From positions 992,001 to 1,056,000 of the forward strand of contig LT598461.1 of NCBI GenBank assembly GCA_900074725.1: a DNA stretch of 64,000 nucleotides, given 5' to 3'. The position numbers and the translations under genes were made by a program. The notes under the pieces are model-generated. The model was not told where the DNA came from. It worked only from the letters and a program-made list of their open reading frames with translations, and ran no database searches. This document shows positions 27,507-37,923 of the stretch, in pieces (position 1 is the stretch's first letter; the number at the start of each line of letters is the position of its first letter). This stretch comes from Lachancea dasiensis. Lineage: Eukaryota; Ascomycota; Saccharomycetes; Saccharomycetales; Saccharomycetaceae.

Positions 27507-29300
27507 ATGGGAATCAAGCGTTTTTTCAAAATCAAACCCCCCGAGGAGGACACTCCAGAAATGAACCGAGAGAAGTTGAATGAACTCGGTATTCCAACCA
27601 AGAACGTAAGCCGCGTCAGGAAGGAGAAATTCTCAGCCTATGGACACTTTGCTAAGGATCATGCTGAAGATCGATACTACGCTCCCCCAGGATACGACAA
27701 AAAGGGTCAGACTGACAGTGCTACCTTGAATGACTTGAATAAATCGGCTATGGACTCAGAACCCGAGAGTGACGCCTACATGCGTGCTCCAGATAAGAGC
27801 GGTTTTGATCCTTACGCCAGGAATAATGTTCAAGACAATATGCGCGCCACAAACCCGTATGAAAAACAGGCAGCCGATCCCTACTCCCGAGGAAGCCCAT
27901 ATGGTATGCGTTCGACAGATCCGTATAGCCAGCAACCTGCGAAGAACAATAGTTATGGTGGTCAACAGCCGGGTACCTCTAATCCTTACAATAGGGCGCC
28001 ACAAGCAGAATCGCTGTCCTCGAATCCTTATTCGGGACAGCAGAAATCGTCGTCCACCGCGAACCCTTATGTGGGCCGTCAAAACTCGACTTCTCAAAAC
28101 TCGTCTCGCAATGCCACTCCAGGGACATCCCAAAACCCTTATGGCTCTCTGGCGAATGACCCTTATGCTGGCTCTCAGAATAACGTGAGTTATGGTTCGG
28201 CTGCACCCCAGCACAGACCAAGTGCGAGTCTTAAAAACAGTGAAAGCTATAATAGCGGTCCCCAACGTCTGGCCGGAGCCCTTCGAGATCCGTATGCTGC
28301 TAGTGCGAGTAGTCAGGGGCCTGCATCGCTCGATAGGACTAGTTCGGTACCTCCGGACGATTCGTTCAATTTTGAAAGTGAACAGCAGGCCGAGCGCTCT
28401 GACCTGAACGACGATGAAATCGACCTTAATGCCACTTTACAACAAGACGAAGATGACTTCAATGGATCCATGCACGCTGGGTACGAAGGAAGTGGCTACC
28501 AACGCCAGCAGCAGCAGTATGCGCCCACTGGCGAACCGTCCCGGGGGTTCCAGACATTCGAGGACTTACAGCGAGAGAACGAATTGAAACAGCAACAGGA
28601 GGAAGATGAGGCGGTGGACGAAATCAAGAAAGAGATCCGTTTTACGAAGCAAAGTTCCGTAGCCTCTACCAGGAACACTTTGAAAATGGCACAGGAGGCA
28701 GAAATGGCAGGAACCAACACCCTCGGAATGCTGGGCCATCAAAGTGAGAAGCTGAACAACGTGGAGAGGAACCTTGATCTAATGAAGATGCAAAACAGGG
28801 TCGCGGACGACAAAGTGGCAGAGCTAAAGAAGCTCAACCGGAACATTTTGGCAGTTCATGTGAGCAATCCCTTCAACTCTAAACGAAGGCTGCGAGAGGC
28901 GGAAGACCGCATCAGAAACCAAAGGATCGAGGACAAACTCATGCAAAAGCAAACCAATGGCCGCCTTCAGCAGTCCACTAATCGCATCGAAGGCGCTTTG
29001 AATGCGTCAAGTCATGAACCACACGACAGTGTCAAGCAGCGCTACCAAAACCAGGCTATCTTGGAGAAAGCTAAGCGCTACCAGTTTGAAAACGACGAGG
29101 AAGACGACGAGATGGAACTGGAGATCGACAAGAACCTAGACAAGGTGGGCCAAGTTAGTGGAAGATTGAAAAGGCTTGCCATCGCAACAGGAGGCGAAAT
29201 CGACGCCCAACAAGGCCGTGTAAAGAACATAGAAGAAGACACCGACAACCTGGATATCAAAATTCACATGAACACCACACGGCTGACCCAAATCAGGTGA
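27507..29300 (+). CDS. SEC9: plasma-membrane Qbc-SNARE Sec9
   Basis: A 597-residue SNAP-25-type t-SNARE that pairs with Sso1/2 and Snc1/2 in fusion of secretory vesicles. The start MGIKRFFKIKPPE matches S. cerevisiae Sec9. Residues 1-330 form a disordered extension. The Qb SNARE helix is at about 350-444 and the Qc helix at about 533-597, ending as usual near the C-terminus. There is no membrane anchor or palmitoylated cysteine cluster, as known for Sec9. Unusually, 101-263 hold eleven [N/D/S]PY motifs (five NPY, five DPY, one SPY). S. cerevisiae Sec9 is YGR009C and has a sporulation paralog, Spo20; one copy is expected before the duplication. Confidence 0.95.
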   Translation: MGIKRFFKIKPPEEDTPEMNREKLNELGIPTKNVSRVRKEKFSAYGHFAKDHAEDRYYAPPGYDKKGQTDSATLNDLNKSAMDSEPESDAYMRAPDKSGFDPYARNNVQDNMRATNPYEKQAADPYSRGSPYGMRSTDPYSQQPAKNNSYGGQQPGTSNPYNRAPQAESLSSNPYSGQQKSSSTANPYVGRQNSTSQNSSRNATPGTSQNPYGSLANDPYAGSQNNVSYGSAAPQHRPSASLKNSESYNSGPQRLAGALRDPYAASASSQGPASLDRTSSVPPDDSFNFESEQQAERSDLNDDEIDLNATLQQDEDDFNGSMHAGYEGSGYQRQQQQYAPTGEPSRGFQTFEDLQRENELKQQQEEDEAVDEIKKEIRFTKQSSVASTRNTLKMAQEAEMAGTNTLGMLGHQSEKLNNVERNLDLMKMQNRVADDKVAELKKLNRNILAVHVSNPFNSKRRLREAEDRIRNQRIEDKLMQKQTNGRLQQSTNRIEGALNASSHEPHDSVKQRYQNQAILEKAKRYQFENDEEDDEMELEIDKNLDKVGQVSGRLKRLAIATGGEIDAQQGRVKNIEEDTDNLDIKIHMNTTRLTQIR

Positions 29301-29678
29301 GCGACGGAGAGATTCTTATGACACAGCGGGATAGGAAGGTAGTTAGCTACTTTGGCCCTTTTTTTAGGTTTTTCAAGTGTATACATGATAAAAAGCTAGG
29401 TAACTAAACGTTGAGCAATGGTATGAATGCATGGGCCGTAATTTCGTGATGTCTTGTAGAGAGCAACGCTGATGGTGGAACTCGATTTGTTTTTCTTATA
29501 ATGCTATTAAGGTTGGTTGCGAATGCAATATGCTGGGGCGTGTGGAAGTAGTACACCTACACCATGGTGGGAAGGTGAAAGGCGGTATGGCTTGGTAGTT
29601 GTAGTGGGTGGGTTTTTCCTCCACTAATTTTTGTAATTTTCTGTTTTCCAACTCCCACCACCGCCATAGCCCGCTGTG
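29301..29678. other. convergent intergenic region SEC9/ECL1-like
   Basis: Holds the 3' ends of two convergent genes. A T-rich tract (29358-29371) and AT-rich segments fit polyadenylation signals. Nothing else is seen. Confidence 0.5.
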
Positions 29679-30038
29679 TCATAGGGCCCTGGCGTTCAGC
29701 CACAGCTTGTAGTTATCTTCTGCAGTGTGATCGAGGTACATTTCGGAAACCAGCGAGAAGTAGCCGTCCTGGCCTCCCTTTTCAATAGCTCTCGGAGAGC
29801 TTAGCGTTGTCGGCACCGTGGCATTGTAGTCGAGATCCGGAAGGTCCTCATCCTCGGAATCGTTGCCGGCTTCGAAATCGACGGGGCACAGCTGCGGAGT
29901 GGCCACCAGGCTCTCCACCACGCTCTTGCGCCGCTCGGAGCCCACGTCGCGCCCACAGCATGCCTGCGAGCAGTAAAGTGTGCTGGAGCCGTCGATGAGA
30001 CGCTGGCACACTACGCAGTAATCGTTGAATGCTGACAT
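29679..30038 (-). CDS. ECL1: Ecl1-family lifespan/zinc-linked small protein
   Basis: The 119-residue protein starts MSAFNDYCVVCQRLI and has a C-x-x-C (C8, C11) followed by YCSQAC (C25, C29), which could bind one zinc ion. This is the mark of the Ecl1 family, whose overexpression extends chronological lifespan in yeasts. The rest is acidic and Ser-rich with a conserved-looking end. S. cerevisiae Ecl1 (YGR146C) is larger (211 residues), and it neighbours ENP2 (YGR145W), as it nearly does here. The frame stays open upstream with other ATGs (e.g. at 30141), so the start is not certain, though the chosen one places the cysteines as in the family. Confidence 0.75.
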   Translation of the reverse strand: MSAFNDYCVVCQRLIDGSSTLYCSQACCGRDVGSERRKSVVESLVATPQLCPVDFEAGNDSEDEDLPDLDYNATVPTTLSSPRAIEKGGQDGYFSLVSEMYLDHTAEDNYKLWLNARAL

Positions 30039-31460
30039 AGTTGTAGTCGAAGCGTGAGTTTTGGAGTTGAGTGCTTGGAACCCACTTGGTCGACAATCTC
30101 TAGAGCCGGCAGCTTTGGTTTTGTAGGCAGGAAGACTCATTGATAGATAAAGATATATATATATCTGTATATATCCACACCCAGAATCCCTCCCTGGTCT
30201 ACCAAATGTGTGTTCGTTTTTCAATTCCAAATATACTGTTATGACACGCACGCACTAGAGCTAGTGCTACTAATCTTAAACACCCACCGTTGTTGGGCAT
30301 TCTGCCGTTGAAAAAGGCTCATTTGATCCACCCGTTGCGCTCACATAGGGCTTCTAAAACAGATAACCCACAAGGGCATTTTGCTCGCTTCTTCACGCCC
30401 ACATCTAGGCACCAGCCGAATGTAGCTCGCAATAGTCGCAGATCATCTCATCACCATCAGCATCCTCATCGATTGAGTGTTTTACCCAGAAAAAAAATCC
30501 TGAACCGCCGGAACGCCAATTGCAGGCGTGGTCGGTCACCGCAGCGTGGCTAGTGGCTTTTCTGTGATCAAGGACACCAGGACTCTTGACACCTACTTGG
30601 TCAAACCAACTTTTCAGCCTGTTGGCCCAAACGACAATGCATCATCGATCGGGAAGCTGAAAAAAAACACAAGCTTCCCGGAGAGTCTTGCGGCCGTTGA
30701 TTGGGACCAAACGAGATTAGTTTGAACAACACACGATGGTGCGTACTAAGCTTGTTGATGTTTTCGCGGATTTGAGCGCGAAAATGTGCCTAATTTTGGC
30801 ACGGGTGTGAAGAGCTCTGAGGATGGTACCAGGAAGGAGCTAGGTGATTGCCAGAAGGTCTTAGAGGTTACACGCATTTCCACGCGTGATTACGGCAATT
30901 TGAGGCTAAGACTGCGGCACAGATTGGTTCTTACACGGTGGCCGTGGCAATACCACGATGTTGATGGATGTGGCATAGTAATAAAACTTTTCACTGGAAA
31001 GAAAAACGCATAGAATTCCGTTGTGTGGAAACGAAGTTGAGGAAGGAAGCGCAAAGAGCCTCGTAAAACGCATCCGGGGCATTTGTTTAGGATGGTCTGG
31101 AATTCCTACTTCGCAGCAGAGCGTTTGGGAAAGATAGGCCAGGATAGACGGGTAAAAGCGTGGAGGCCACAGCCGGAAGACAGATGTGCCATAAACGAGC
31201 GTAAGTTACGCACCAGTCGAGGCTAGGCACGGTCTGAAAAGCGAGGCAGTCCAGCCAGCCCGGCAGGGGGACGAGACGTGCCCGGTGGGCAAAGCCGGCT
31301 GGCATCCCTCACGTGATCAAAATGTGTCATTTTCCACCGGCGCTGACACCGGTGACAGCAGTGATGCGAAGTGATCGATGGCGGGCGGAGGCATCGAGCG
31401 ACCGTCTGGGTGTCTTACCGCGGTGTCTATAAATTAGTTAGTCGTAATGATACAAATGCG
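30039..31460. other. 1.4-kb intergenic region, with one headless open frame
   Basis: Lies upstream of the ECL1-like gene and downstream of MIG1. An AT repeat lies at about 30151-30172. A + strand frame open from 30504 to 30725 reads like protein in its last 55 codons (VIKDTRTLDTYLVKPTFQP and, at the end, AAVDWDQTRLV) but has no ATG. I see no good splice acceptor with a branch point feeding it. Other frames are unconvincing. Confidence 0.45.
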
Positions 31461-32927
31461 CTATCCCGTTGGGAATCGCAAGTCCAGACTCCTGAGCGGA
31501 GGGAGGACAGAGTCGGGCTCGTCGCCGTCGGAGCGAGGTGCCTCAGCGGCGTTCTTCAAGTCCAGGTTGATCTTGGCGTTGGACGGGCTCGACACGGGCG
31601 GCGGGGTGCCCAAGGGCGTATATTTTGTGGAAGCTGCGTTGGAGTGCACAACAGACGGCGTTGACGCATAGCGATCGAGAAATTGGCCCGACTGCGAACT
31701 TTGTACGTTTTGTAAGCGGAGGCTTAACTCGCTGGTGAAATCCGCAGCGGACGAGGACTTGGACGACAGAATTCCAGCCACTCCTGGGGGTTGGGATAGC
31801 GGCTGGAGTGCTGCCAAATTGGTGAAAGAACCGGCGGTTCTGATGCCGAGGCTGGCGCGGCTGTGGCTGCGACTGATGGTAGGTGTAGTGGTGCGAGACT
31901 TCTTGCGAGCCCGCCCCAGTTCGTCGTCGTCCAGCTCGTCGTCTCCGTCGTCTGCGTGGATCAGGTTGGAGATGCTCGTCAACGAGGACGAAGCAGCGTT
32001 GGTTTGATATGAGCCCAGAGATCCTTTGGGCGGTGGACCGAAGGTGTTATAAGCGTCGGGCGTAGTGAATCCACTGTTGGATGCGCTCGCCGGTCGTATA
32101 GGTGCGGAATTCGGCGCGGATATCGGCGCCAGCGGTGTCATTCTTTGCAAAGAAGAGAGTACGTTGAGCTTCAGACGGGATGACACCGGCCTCAGAGGCA
32201 TCGAGTGCTGATGCAGGTTGACCGCGGAAGCGTAATGCGTTTGAGGGTTGCCCACCATAGGAAGCTGCGGTGCTTGTTGCGGTGGAGGAACCGAATGGGC
32301 GTTTCTAGCTGTGCTGTGGTCCCAGGATTTCAGGGACGGCAGCGAACGCACTGTGTATAATGAACCGAGAGTACCGCTGCTGATAGAGCCGGGATTGGCT
32401 TGTTGACTGTGATTAATATTGTCACTTGTGTTGTTGTTCACATCCGCACCACTATACCTCCCCAGAGCTGCGTTTACCAAAAGTCCCATGGTCTGTTCCT
32501 CGGAAGAGCTCGCAGCATTATTCACATCTGATGGTTCATCGTCTTCACCGCCACCCAACTGGAAGGTGGGGGTTTTCTTGAGTTTCCGCTCTCGTCCAGT
32601 GGCGGTCTTGAAGATTCCACTTTCACCCTCCGGTGTTTCGTTGTTATTCGCGATATCTGACTTCTTCTTTCGCCCCCGCTTGCCCTTGGGATGCGGGTTT
32701 GTGTGAATTCTCTTGTGCCGTGTCAACTCATCACTTCTGCTGAACCTTTTTGTACATCCCGCGAAATCGCATACGTGGGGTTTTTCTCCGGTGTGAGTTC
32801 TTATATGCCTTGTTTGGTGCTCTAAACGATGGAAAGCGCGCGAGCAAATCGGACACACGTAAGGCCTGGGAGAGTCAGGACCCGAGTTAGGAGATCTGCG
32901 CTTCTTTTGGGCTTCCGTGTCGTCCAT
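31461..32927 (-). CDS. MIG1: glucose repressor Mig1
   Basis: A 488-residue C2H2 zinc-finger repressor. Two fingers lie at about 22-75: [19 protein letters not shown] and [18 protein letters not shown], joined by the TGEKPH linker. A basic run [10 protein letters not shown], likely part of the nuclear signal, follows. The rest is Ser/Asn/Pro-rich and ends with a conserved C-terminal block including [14 protein letters not shown]-like sequence. Mig1 binds GC boxes at glucose-repressed genes and recruits Ssn6-Tup1; Snf1 phosphorylation sends it out of the nucleus. Length is near S. cerevisiae Mig1 (504). Position after YGL037C/YGL036W fits YGL035C. Confidence 0.95.
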   Translation of the reverse strand: MDDTEAQKKRRSPNSGPDSPRPYVCPICSRAFHRLEHQTRHIRTHTGEKPHVCDFAGCTKRFSRSDELTRHKRIHTNPHPKGKRGRKKKSDIANNNETPEGESGIFKTATGRERKLKKTPTFQLGGGEDDEPSDVNNAASSSEEQTMGLLVNAALGRYSGADVNNNTSDNINHSQQANPGSISSGTLGSLYTVRSLPSLKSWDHSTARNAHSVPPPQQAPQLPMVGNPQTHYASAVNLHQHSMPLRPVSSRLKLNVLSSLQRMTPLAPISAPNSAPIRPASASNSGFTTPDAYNTFGPPPKGSLGSYQTNAASSSLTSISNLIHADDGDDELDDDELGRARKKSRTTTPTISRSHSRASLGIRTAGSFTNLAALQPLSQPPGVAGILSSKSSSAADFTSELSLRLQNVQSSQSGQFLDRYASTPSVVHSNAASTKYTPLGTPPPVSSPSNAKINLDLKNAAEAPRSDGDEPDSVLPPLRSLDLRFPTG

Positions 32928-34411
32928 ATTGCCCCGTGGTTAACACAATAAATGTGGAGGTTGTATTGTCGAGAGCGTTCAGATTATCTATCAATATGGT
33001 ATAGTAAACGCCCATTATTGAGCATTGTGTACGATATGCAAATCGATAGACTCCTGTTCTGCTCAAACCGTTTATGGACAGCTTAGAAGCATGCAGCGGG
33101 TAGATGCCGAAGCTACCAGTAGATTATTATTGCCAATGAGTAAAAGCACTTAGTATCTGTGCTTTTTTGCACAAGGCAAGCAGAAACGAACAGTGTGTGC
33201 GTATACCAAAGTGGCTACACGTATTATCACTAGGAAGTCCAGAAGCGCAGGCGGTAGGTGCGCGCCTTTGTGCTTCTGCTTTTTGCCGCACAGTGTTCGG
33301 GAGCTTTCCAGTAAAGACGGTCTCGTGGTATCGAAAATGAACGCGTTGTAAGGTGTTGACATGGCCAGCTTAGAAAGTAGGCTATGGCTTCATGATACGG
33401 CTCCTCAGTGGCATATAGTATAAAAGGCGGTGTCCCGTGTCCCTGCTTGTTTGGTATTCAGTACCTTCATAAAATGAATCTGCATGAAGTTTCTTAGTTT
33501 GAGCAGTCGACCTGAAAAACTCGATACCCACAAGGGTGCTGGCATGTACCGCGACCCGAACTCTAGCGTTGCGTGCAGATGTGAAGCTCGAATTCCAAGC
33601 AGACATAATAAGAACATCGGCATGTCTCCCGTTCCCAAAGTAGTTACCTTGTGCTTCGCGTATGCTTATCCAGTAGCCAGCATCCGTGGTCCATTGAAGC
33701 TAAACCGACATAGCTGGATGGCTTAGGCTCTTGTGTAAAAGCTCTCGGGTAGCTCACGAAACTCACAAAACCTACAAAACCCACACTCTTCATGACAAGC
33801 CCTACCAAGTGCTCTTTACATTCAGCAGTCATGAAAACTATCCTCCTAGTCCCAAATCGCCACGCACCCCAGTGCCCCCTGGCGAAGAACCAAATTAGCC
33901 TGTGAACATCTTCATCTGCCGCCCATTACACTTGAGCCATTGAAATGTTTCAAACCAACTCTTGTGACGCGTACTGTGTGTCCACGAGGAATACGCGTGA
34001 GGAGAATAGCGGGTAACACGAAACGTTTAATTAAAAACCAGCTCACAAATGCCCGCTGTGAGTTCGGAAACCAAACCTATTTAAACGTATATCAAAGTTT
34101 GAGTTCCGTTCAATTTTCAGTTCCGAATACAAACCCCAGCCCATTTTTGTTTTGCCGACCTGCCAATTAAAAGGTGCAATTAAGAGGTCACACCTGTAAC
34201 AAATAAGTGCTGTCTGTCTTAACCTGGATCAACTTTTGGATTGGTGGTCTGTCCTAGTTCACTTGTACTTCGCCACTTGAGCTCCGAAGCTCAATTTATT
34301 TAGCCGCCGAGAGCCCATCCTCGTCATCATAAACGGACGCGTCTTCCTGTGTGATTTTGTAATCTCCGCATGCCTTGTGCAGAGAGCCCACCGCCCGCAA
34401 GATATTCGGGA
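32928..34411. other. 1.5-kb intergenic region, divergent promoters
   Basis: Between MIG1 (-) and the unrecognised secreted-protein gene (+). A long upstream region is common for regulated genes such as MIG1. An 80-codon frame at 33484-33726 has an ATG but no recognisable features and overlaps other open frames on the opposite strand. No RNA gene or mobile element is seen. Confidence 0.5.
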
Positions 34412-35275
34412 ATGGGCAATGCTCCATGTTTGACACTTTGGTTGGCCTTCGTTGCCGGAGCTAGCCAGGTATTTGCCCATTCTCAAACGGATGCCATTAG
34501 CTACACTTTCGATCGTGTATGTATCGCCATTCAAATCCCCGCCACTTCACAAAACAGTAACTAACGTATACCATCACAGAACAATGCTATTGATCTTAGC
34601 AGAAAACTTGCCACCGCGGCGCTCCAGCAATCTGATGCTTTTAGGTTGAGCTACGACATAACTTGCGAATGGTCTCTAACTGCTCCCACGAGTATGGGTT
34701 CAAATGTGGAAGAGCTCGGCTCTTCTAGTTTCACAATTAGCGACACACTATTCTGTTCCCCACTGCGTGGCACGCCCCAGGTGAGTTTGGAGTGTCAAAA
34801 AGGTAGTTTAGCTTCTGCCTCAAATTTTCAGACATCTACAATGGGTATGGAGAGGGCTCCATTGCCAACAGATGCCGCTAGGGCCATTTTAGTGGCAAGG
34901 GCGGGTCAACTTGCCAGGCGGCCAAGTAGCAATGCTACCGACTTACCTCTGCAAGAGAGATCCGATTCGAAAATCAAGCACAGGTGTGCTCAACAAAGAG
35001 AAAGTTGCTCTTTTGGTGGGCTCTCTCTTTCACTTTCCACAGAGCCCAATGTCCATTCAAGAAACTCCGAAGAAGTTAACATCCGCCTCAACGGAAAAAC
35101 TAAGCCCACAAGACTGAGCGTCGAAATTTTCTCTACTCGCACAGCTACCACACGGCCCGGTAACGGTGCTATTATACTGCCACTGACAAGTGGAACACCC
35201 GCTTCTAGCTACAATCTTGGTCGCATCCTACTGGAAGCAATTGCCACCCTTCTGGTCTGTTCTTTTGTTTATTGA
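34412..35275 (+). CDS. unrecognised secreted protein, GPI-anchor-like end, spliced
   Basis: Two exons encode 266 residues. Exon 1 (34412-34516) encodes a signal peptide (MGNAPCLTLWLAFVAGASQ, then a small-residue cleavage region). The intron is 34517-34579: donor GTATGT, branch point TAACTAAC at 34558-34565, acceptor CACAG. Exon 2 (34580-35275) continues in frame. The middle has several cysteines (ITCEWSL, TLFCSPL, SLECQKG, KHRCAQQ, ESCSF), which suggests disulfides, and one possible N-glycan site (NATD). The end has a small-residue stretch (SGTPASS) then a hydrophobic tail of about 16 residues, as in GPI-anchored proteins. I do not recognise the family. It lies between MIG1 and HOP2, near AGA2, so a surface or mating role is possible but unproved. 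Intron signals copy those of the confirmed introns nearby. Confidence 0.65.
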
Positions 35276-35632
35276 TCCAGAATTTTTGTTTCTCTGGTAT
35301 CTTATCACAGGGTGGGGTGGTCTTTTCGATAGGCCTGCTTACTGATACTTTGCAATAACACGAGTGACCTTCTTTTATGAAGTGTCCTTCAATAGCCACT
35401 TAGCTCATACCCAAGCCTCATGAACCAAGGCTTCCAATTGTTATCTTTGAGCTCAGCTCTTGAGGTTGGTACTACTAAATATGCTCTGCTTATATTCACT
35501 GTATGCAATTACCTTCGAATGATTAGAGTTACTGATTGGAAGCGCTAATTAGAGGATAAAAATGCTCGGCGGCTAAAGTCCTTTCCCTACTACAAACAAC
35601 ATTTATCGGATAAACAAGTCCATAAGTCTTCG
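35276..35632. promoter_or_regulatory. upstream region of HOP2
   Basis: A 357-base gap between two + strand genes; it holds the 3' end of the secreted-protein gene and the HOP2 promoter. A sequence gcggctaaagt is near 35569-35579; meiotic URS1 sites have the core GGCGGCTA, and the tcggcggctaaa here (about 35567-35578) contains exactly that core, which fits a meiosis-specific gene under Ume6 control. Confidence 0.55.
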
Positions 35633-36444
35633 ATGTCTGGTAAGAAGGCCATTGAGAAGGCTCCACAGGCCAAGGGCACTGAAGGTATGCACCCTATCGG
35701 TTAAAACGACTCTTAGCGAACTCGATTAATGGCATTCTCGCCCACCCCCATTAACTAACTTAAGCCTTGTTCCAGCTGAAGACATTATTGAGGAATACCT
35801 CAGAGAGCAGTATCGTCCTTTTGCCGTCAATGATATCGTTCAGAATCTGCATAACAAGCTGACGAAAACGCAAGCTGTGAAAGCTTTGGAAAGCTTAGTG
35901 AAACAAGAACGCATTACGTGTAAACTATTTGGCAAGATCGCCATATATGTGTGTAACGAACAAGAACTAAGACCGGAAAGCCCTGGGGACCATGCAGCAG
36001 AAGATACTTCGTTAGAGGCACTCATCCAATTGAGGGAGGAGCTTGTTCAGATTGAAAAGGACCGAAACGAGAGTTCGTCCCATTTGCAGAACATCCTGAA
36101 GAGGCCCACTAACGAAGAACTAACGGAATTGCTCGAGGTTAGAACGAGAGAGATCGCTCAGATAGAAGAGCATTTACAAGAAGTTGTGGACGGTTGGAGA
36201 CCTGAAAACGACAGGATTATAAGCATCATAAGAGAAAACGAGCGAAAGATACAGAAAGAAATCGCCTCACGCAAACGAATATTGGATTCTGCAGTATCGT
36301 TAGTGAAAGAAGCTCTGGCGATCAAAAATATAGACGAGCTCCTTGTATGTTTTACTTGGTATTCCACACAACCTTGACAATGAAACCGCCTCCTAACTAA
36401 TCTCAAAAAAACAGGAGGGTTTGGGCATCGAAAAAGTTGACTGA
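35633..36444 (+). CDS. HOP2: meiotic homolog-pairing protein Hop2, two introns
   Basis: Three exons encode 216 residues. Exon 1 is 35633-35684. Intron 1 is 35685-35775 (donor GTATGC, branch AACTAAC at 35753-35759, acceptor CCAG). Exon 2 is 35776-36344. Intron 2 is 36345-36414 (donor GTATGT, branch within CTAACTAAT near 36393, acceptor ACAG). Exon 3 is 36415-36444 and encodes EGLGIEKVD. The protein has the winged-helix start (EDIIEEYLREQYRPFAVNDI, VQNLHNKLTKTQAVKAL) and then a long coiled coil, as in S. cerevisiae Hop2 (218 residues), which also has two introns. With Mnd1 it helps Dmc1 and Rad51 in strand exchange in meiosis. The position matches YGL033W. Confidence 0.95.
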
Positions 36445-36894
36445 GCATGGTGTACCTATATTCCCTGTCTTGCGTTGAAGCTTGTGAGTCCAAGGTAGCA
36501 CCCCTGGCACTTTTTCCTTTTTTAGCTATCTATGCCTAAGGGGAACTCCAGGTCTTCGGACACGCCCATTCCGCCCATCTCCTCCAAAAGATTATCCGAT
36601 TTCACCCTGGTTCACCAGCAGCAACCGCGACGGGCATCCCCGGCCAATTGGGCCTTTAATTTTCACGATAACAATCCCGTGATTTTAAAGATATCTCATG
36701 CGATGGGGGTGAAATGGACAACACGGGCATGCCCGATATCGCAGTAATCAATATTTGACAATCTCGAAGTGATCGAGAGTTCAGCATATTTAAAGCTTGA
36801 AGAATGGGATAATTTGGTTTCAATCAACTTCGGCTTCTAAAAAACTGTACTCAATATCAAAACACTCACATCATCGCAGCTCAGAATAACAATA
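36445..36894. promoter_or_regulatory. uricase upstream region with GATA motifs
   Basis: Holds GATAA at 36667-36671 and 36808-36812 and the reverse form TTATC at 36592-36596. Such motifs fit nitrogen control by GATA factors, as for purine catabolism genes in fungi. A 71-codon ATG frame at 36532-36747 lies in this stretch; it has no recognisable features and I do not call it a gene. Confidence 0.45.
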
Positions 36895-37818
36895 ATGTCG
36901 TACTCGTATCTAGCCGATTCAACCTATGGGAAGGACAATGTCAAGTTCCTGAAGGTGAAGAAGGACAAGCAAAACCAAAAGGTCCATGAGATTATGGAGG
37001 CTACTGTGTGTGTTTTGCTCAAAGGTGATTTCGATGTTTCTTACACAGAGGCTAACAACGCACCAATTGTTCCCACTGACACCGTTAAGAACACAATCTT
37101 GATTTTGGCTAAGAAATACGACACTTTTCCTCTCGAGAAGTTCGCTGCCAGACTGGCCTTGCACTTCACCTCCAAATACGCTCACGTTTCTGGCTTGACC
37201 GTCAAAATCACTCAAGATCGTTGGGCCAAATACAACGTCGACGGCAAGCCGGCACATCATTCGTTTGTCCACCAGGGTCCTGAAAAGAAGATCATTTGTC
37301 TAGACTATGATAAGAAGAATGGACCATCCAAGTATTCTCTTTCAACTTCGATCAAAGACCTAACCGTTTTGAAGTCTACAAACTCTATGTTTTACGGCTA
37401 CAATGTCTGTGACTACACAACCTTGAAGCCTACCAATGACCGTGTTTTGTCTACCGATGTCTTTGCCACTGTTGACTGGTGCCCAAAGAGACTAGGATGC
37501 TTGAACAGCATTTCCTCTGGGTCCAAGGACGAGATCTTCAACCACACTTACCTAACTGCTCGCGACATCACTCTCGATACTTTTGCTAAGGAGAATTCCC
37601 CATCCGTGCAGGCCACGATGTACAACATGGCGACCGCCATTTTGAAGGCCGCTCCCCAAGTTGCCTTTGTTAATTACGAATTGCCCAACAAACACTACTT
37701 CCTGTTTGACCTCAAATGGTTCGAGGGATTGGAAAACGACAACGAATTGTTTTACCCATCTCCACACCCAAATGGTTTGATCAGATGCAAGGTTGGGCGC
37801 AACCAAGCAAAATTGTAG
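36895..37818 (+). CDS. UOX: urate oxidase (uricase), peroxisomal
   Basis: A 307-residue enzyme that oxidises uric acid to 5-hydroxyisourate, releasing hydrogen peroxide. Both T-fold halves are present. The catalytic residues are visible: K13 (YGKDNVK), T61 in PTDTVKNT, and H267 in LPNKHYF, with Q239 (SVQATMY) in the substrate pocket. The C-terminal tripeptide AKL is a peroxisome-targeting signal type 1, which places the peroxide near catalase. Length is typical of fungal uricases. S. cerevisiae has lost this gene. It fits with the uric acid/xanthine permease at 4508-6319 in the same window, though the two are 30 kb apart. It lies between HOP2 and NAT2, not in a purine cluster. Confidence 0.97.
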   Translation: MSYSYLADSTYGKDNVKFLKVKKDKQNQKVHEIMEATVCVLLKGDFDVSYTEANNAPIVPTDTVKNTILILAKKYDTFPLEKFAARLALHFTSKYAHVSGLTVKITQDRWAKYNVDGKPAHHSFVHQGPEKKIICLDYDKKNGPSKYSLSTSIKDLTVLKSTNSMFYGYNVCDYTTLKPTNDRVLSTDVFATVDWCPKRLGCLNSISSGSKDEIFNHTYLTARDITLDTFAKENSPSVQATMYNMATAILKAAPQVAFVNYELPNKHYFLFDLKWFEGLENDNELFYPSPHPNGLIRCKVGRNQAKL

Positions 37819-37923
37819 ATCTAAGCAGGCATTTTTTGAGATTTAATTGAAATATGTATGTACAGGAGTAGATGCGGAGATTGAATAGTTCCCGCCTTGA
37901 TAAATTGATTTATGTTATTTTTA

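Noticed and set aside
33484-33726. 80-codon ATG frame upstream of MIG1
   Set aside because: Opposite-strand frames are equally open and the composition is not protein-like.
34065-34135. TTCGGAA and TTCCGAA motifs in AT-rich DNA as a possible centromere
   Set aside because: No CDEI at the right distance and orientation; AT content is only moderate.
36532-36747. 71-codon ATG frame between HOP2 and uricase
   Set aside because: No recognisable feature; it sits in the uricase promoter region with GATA motifs.
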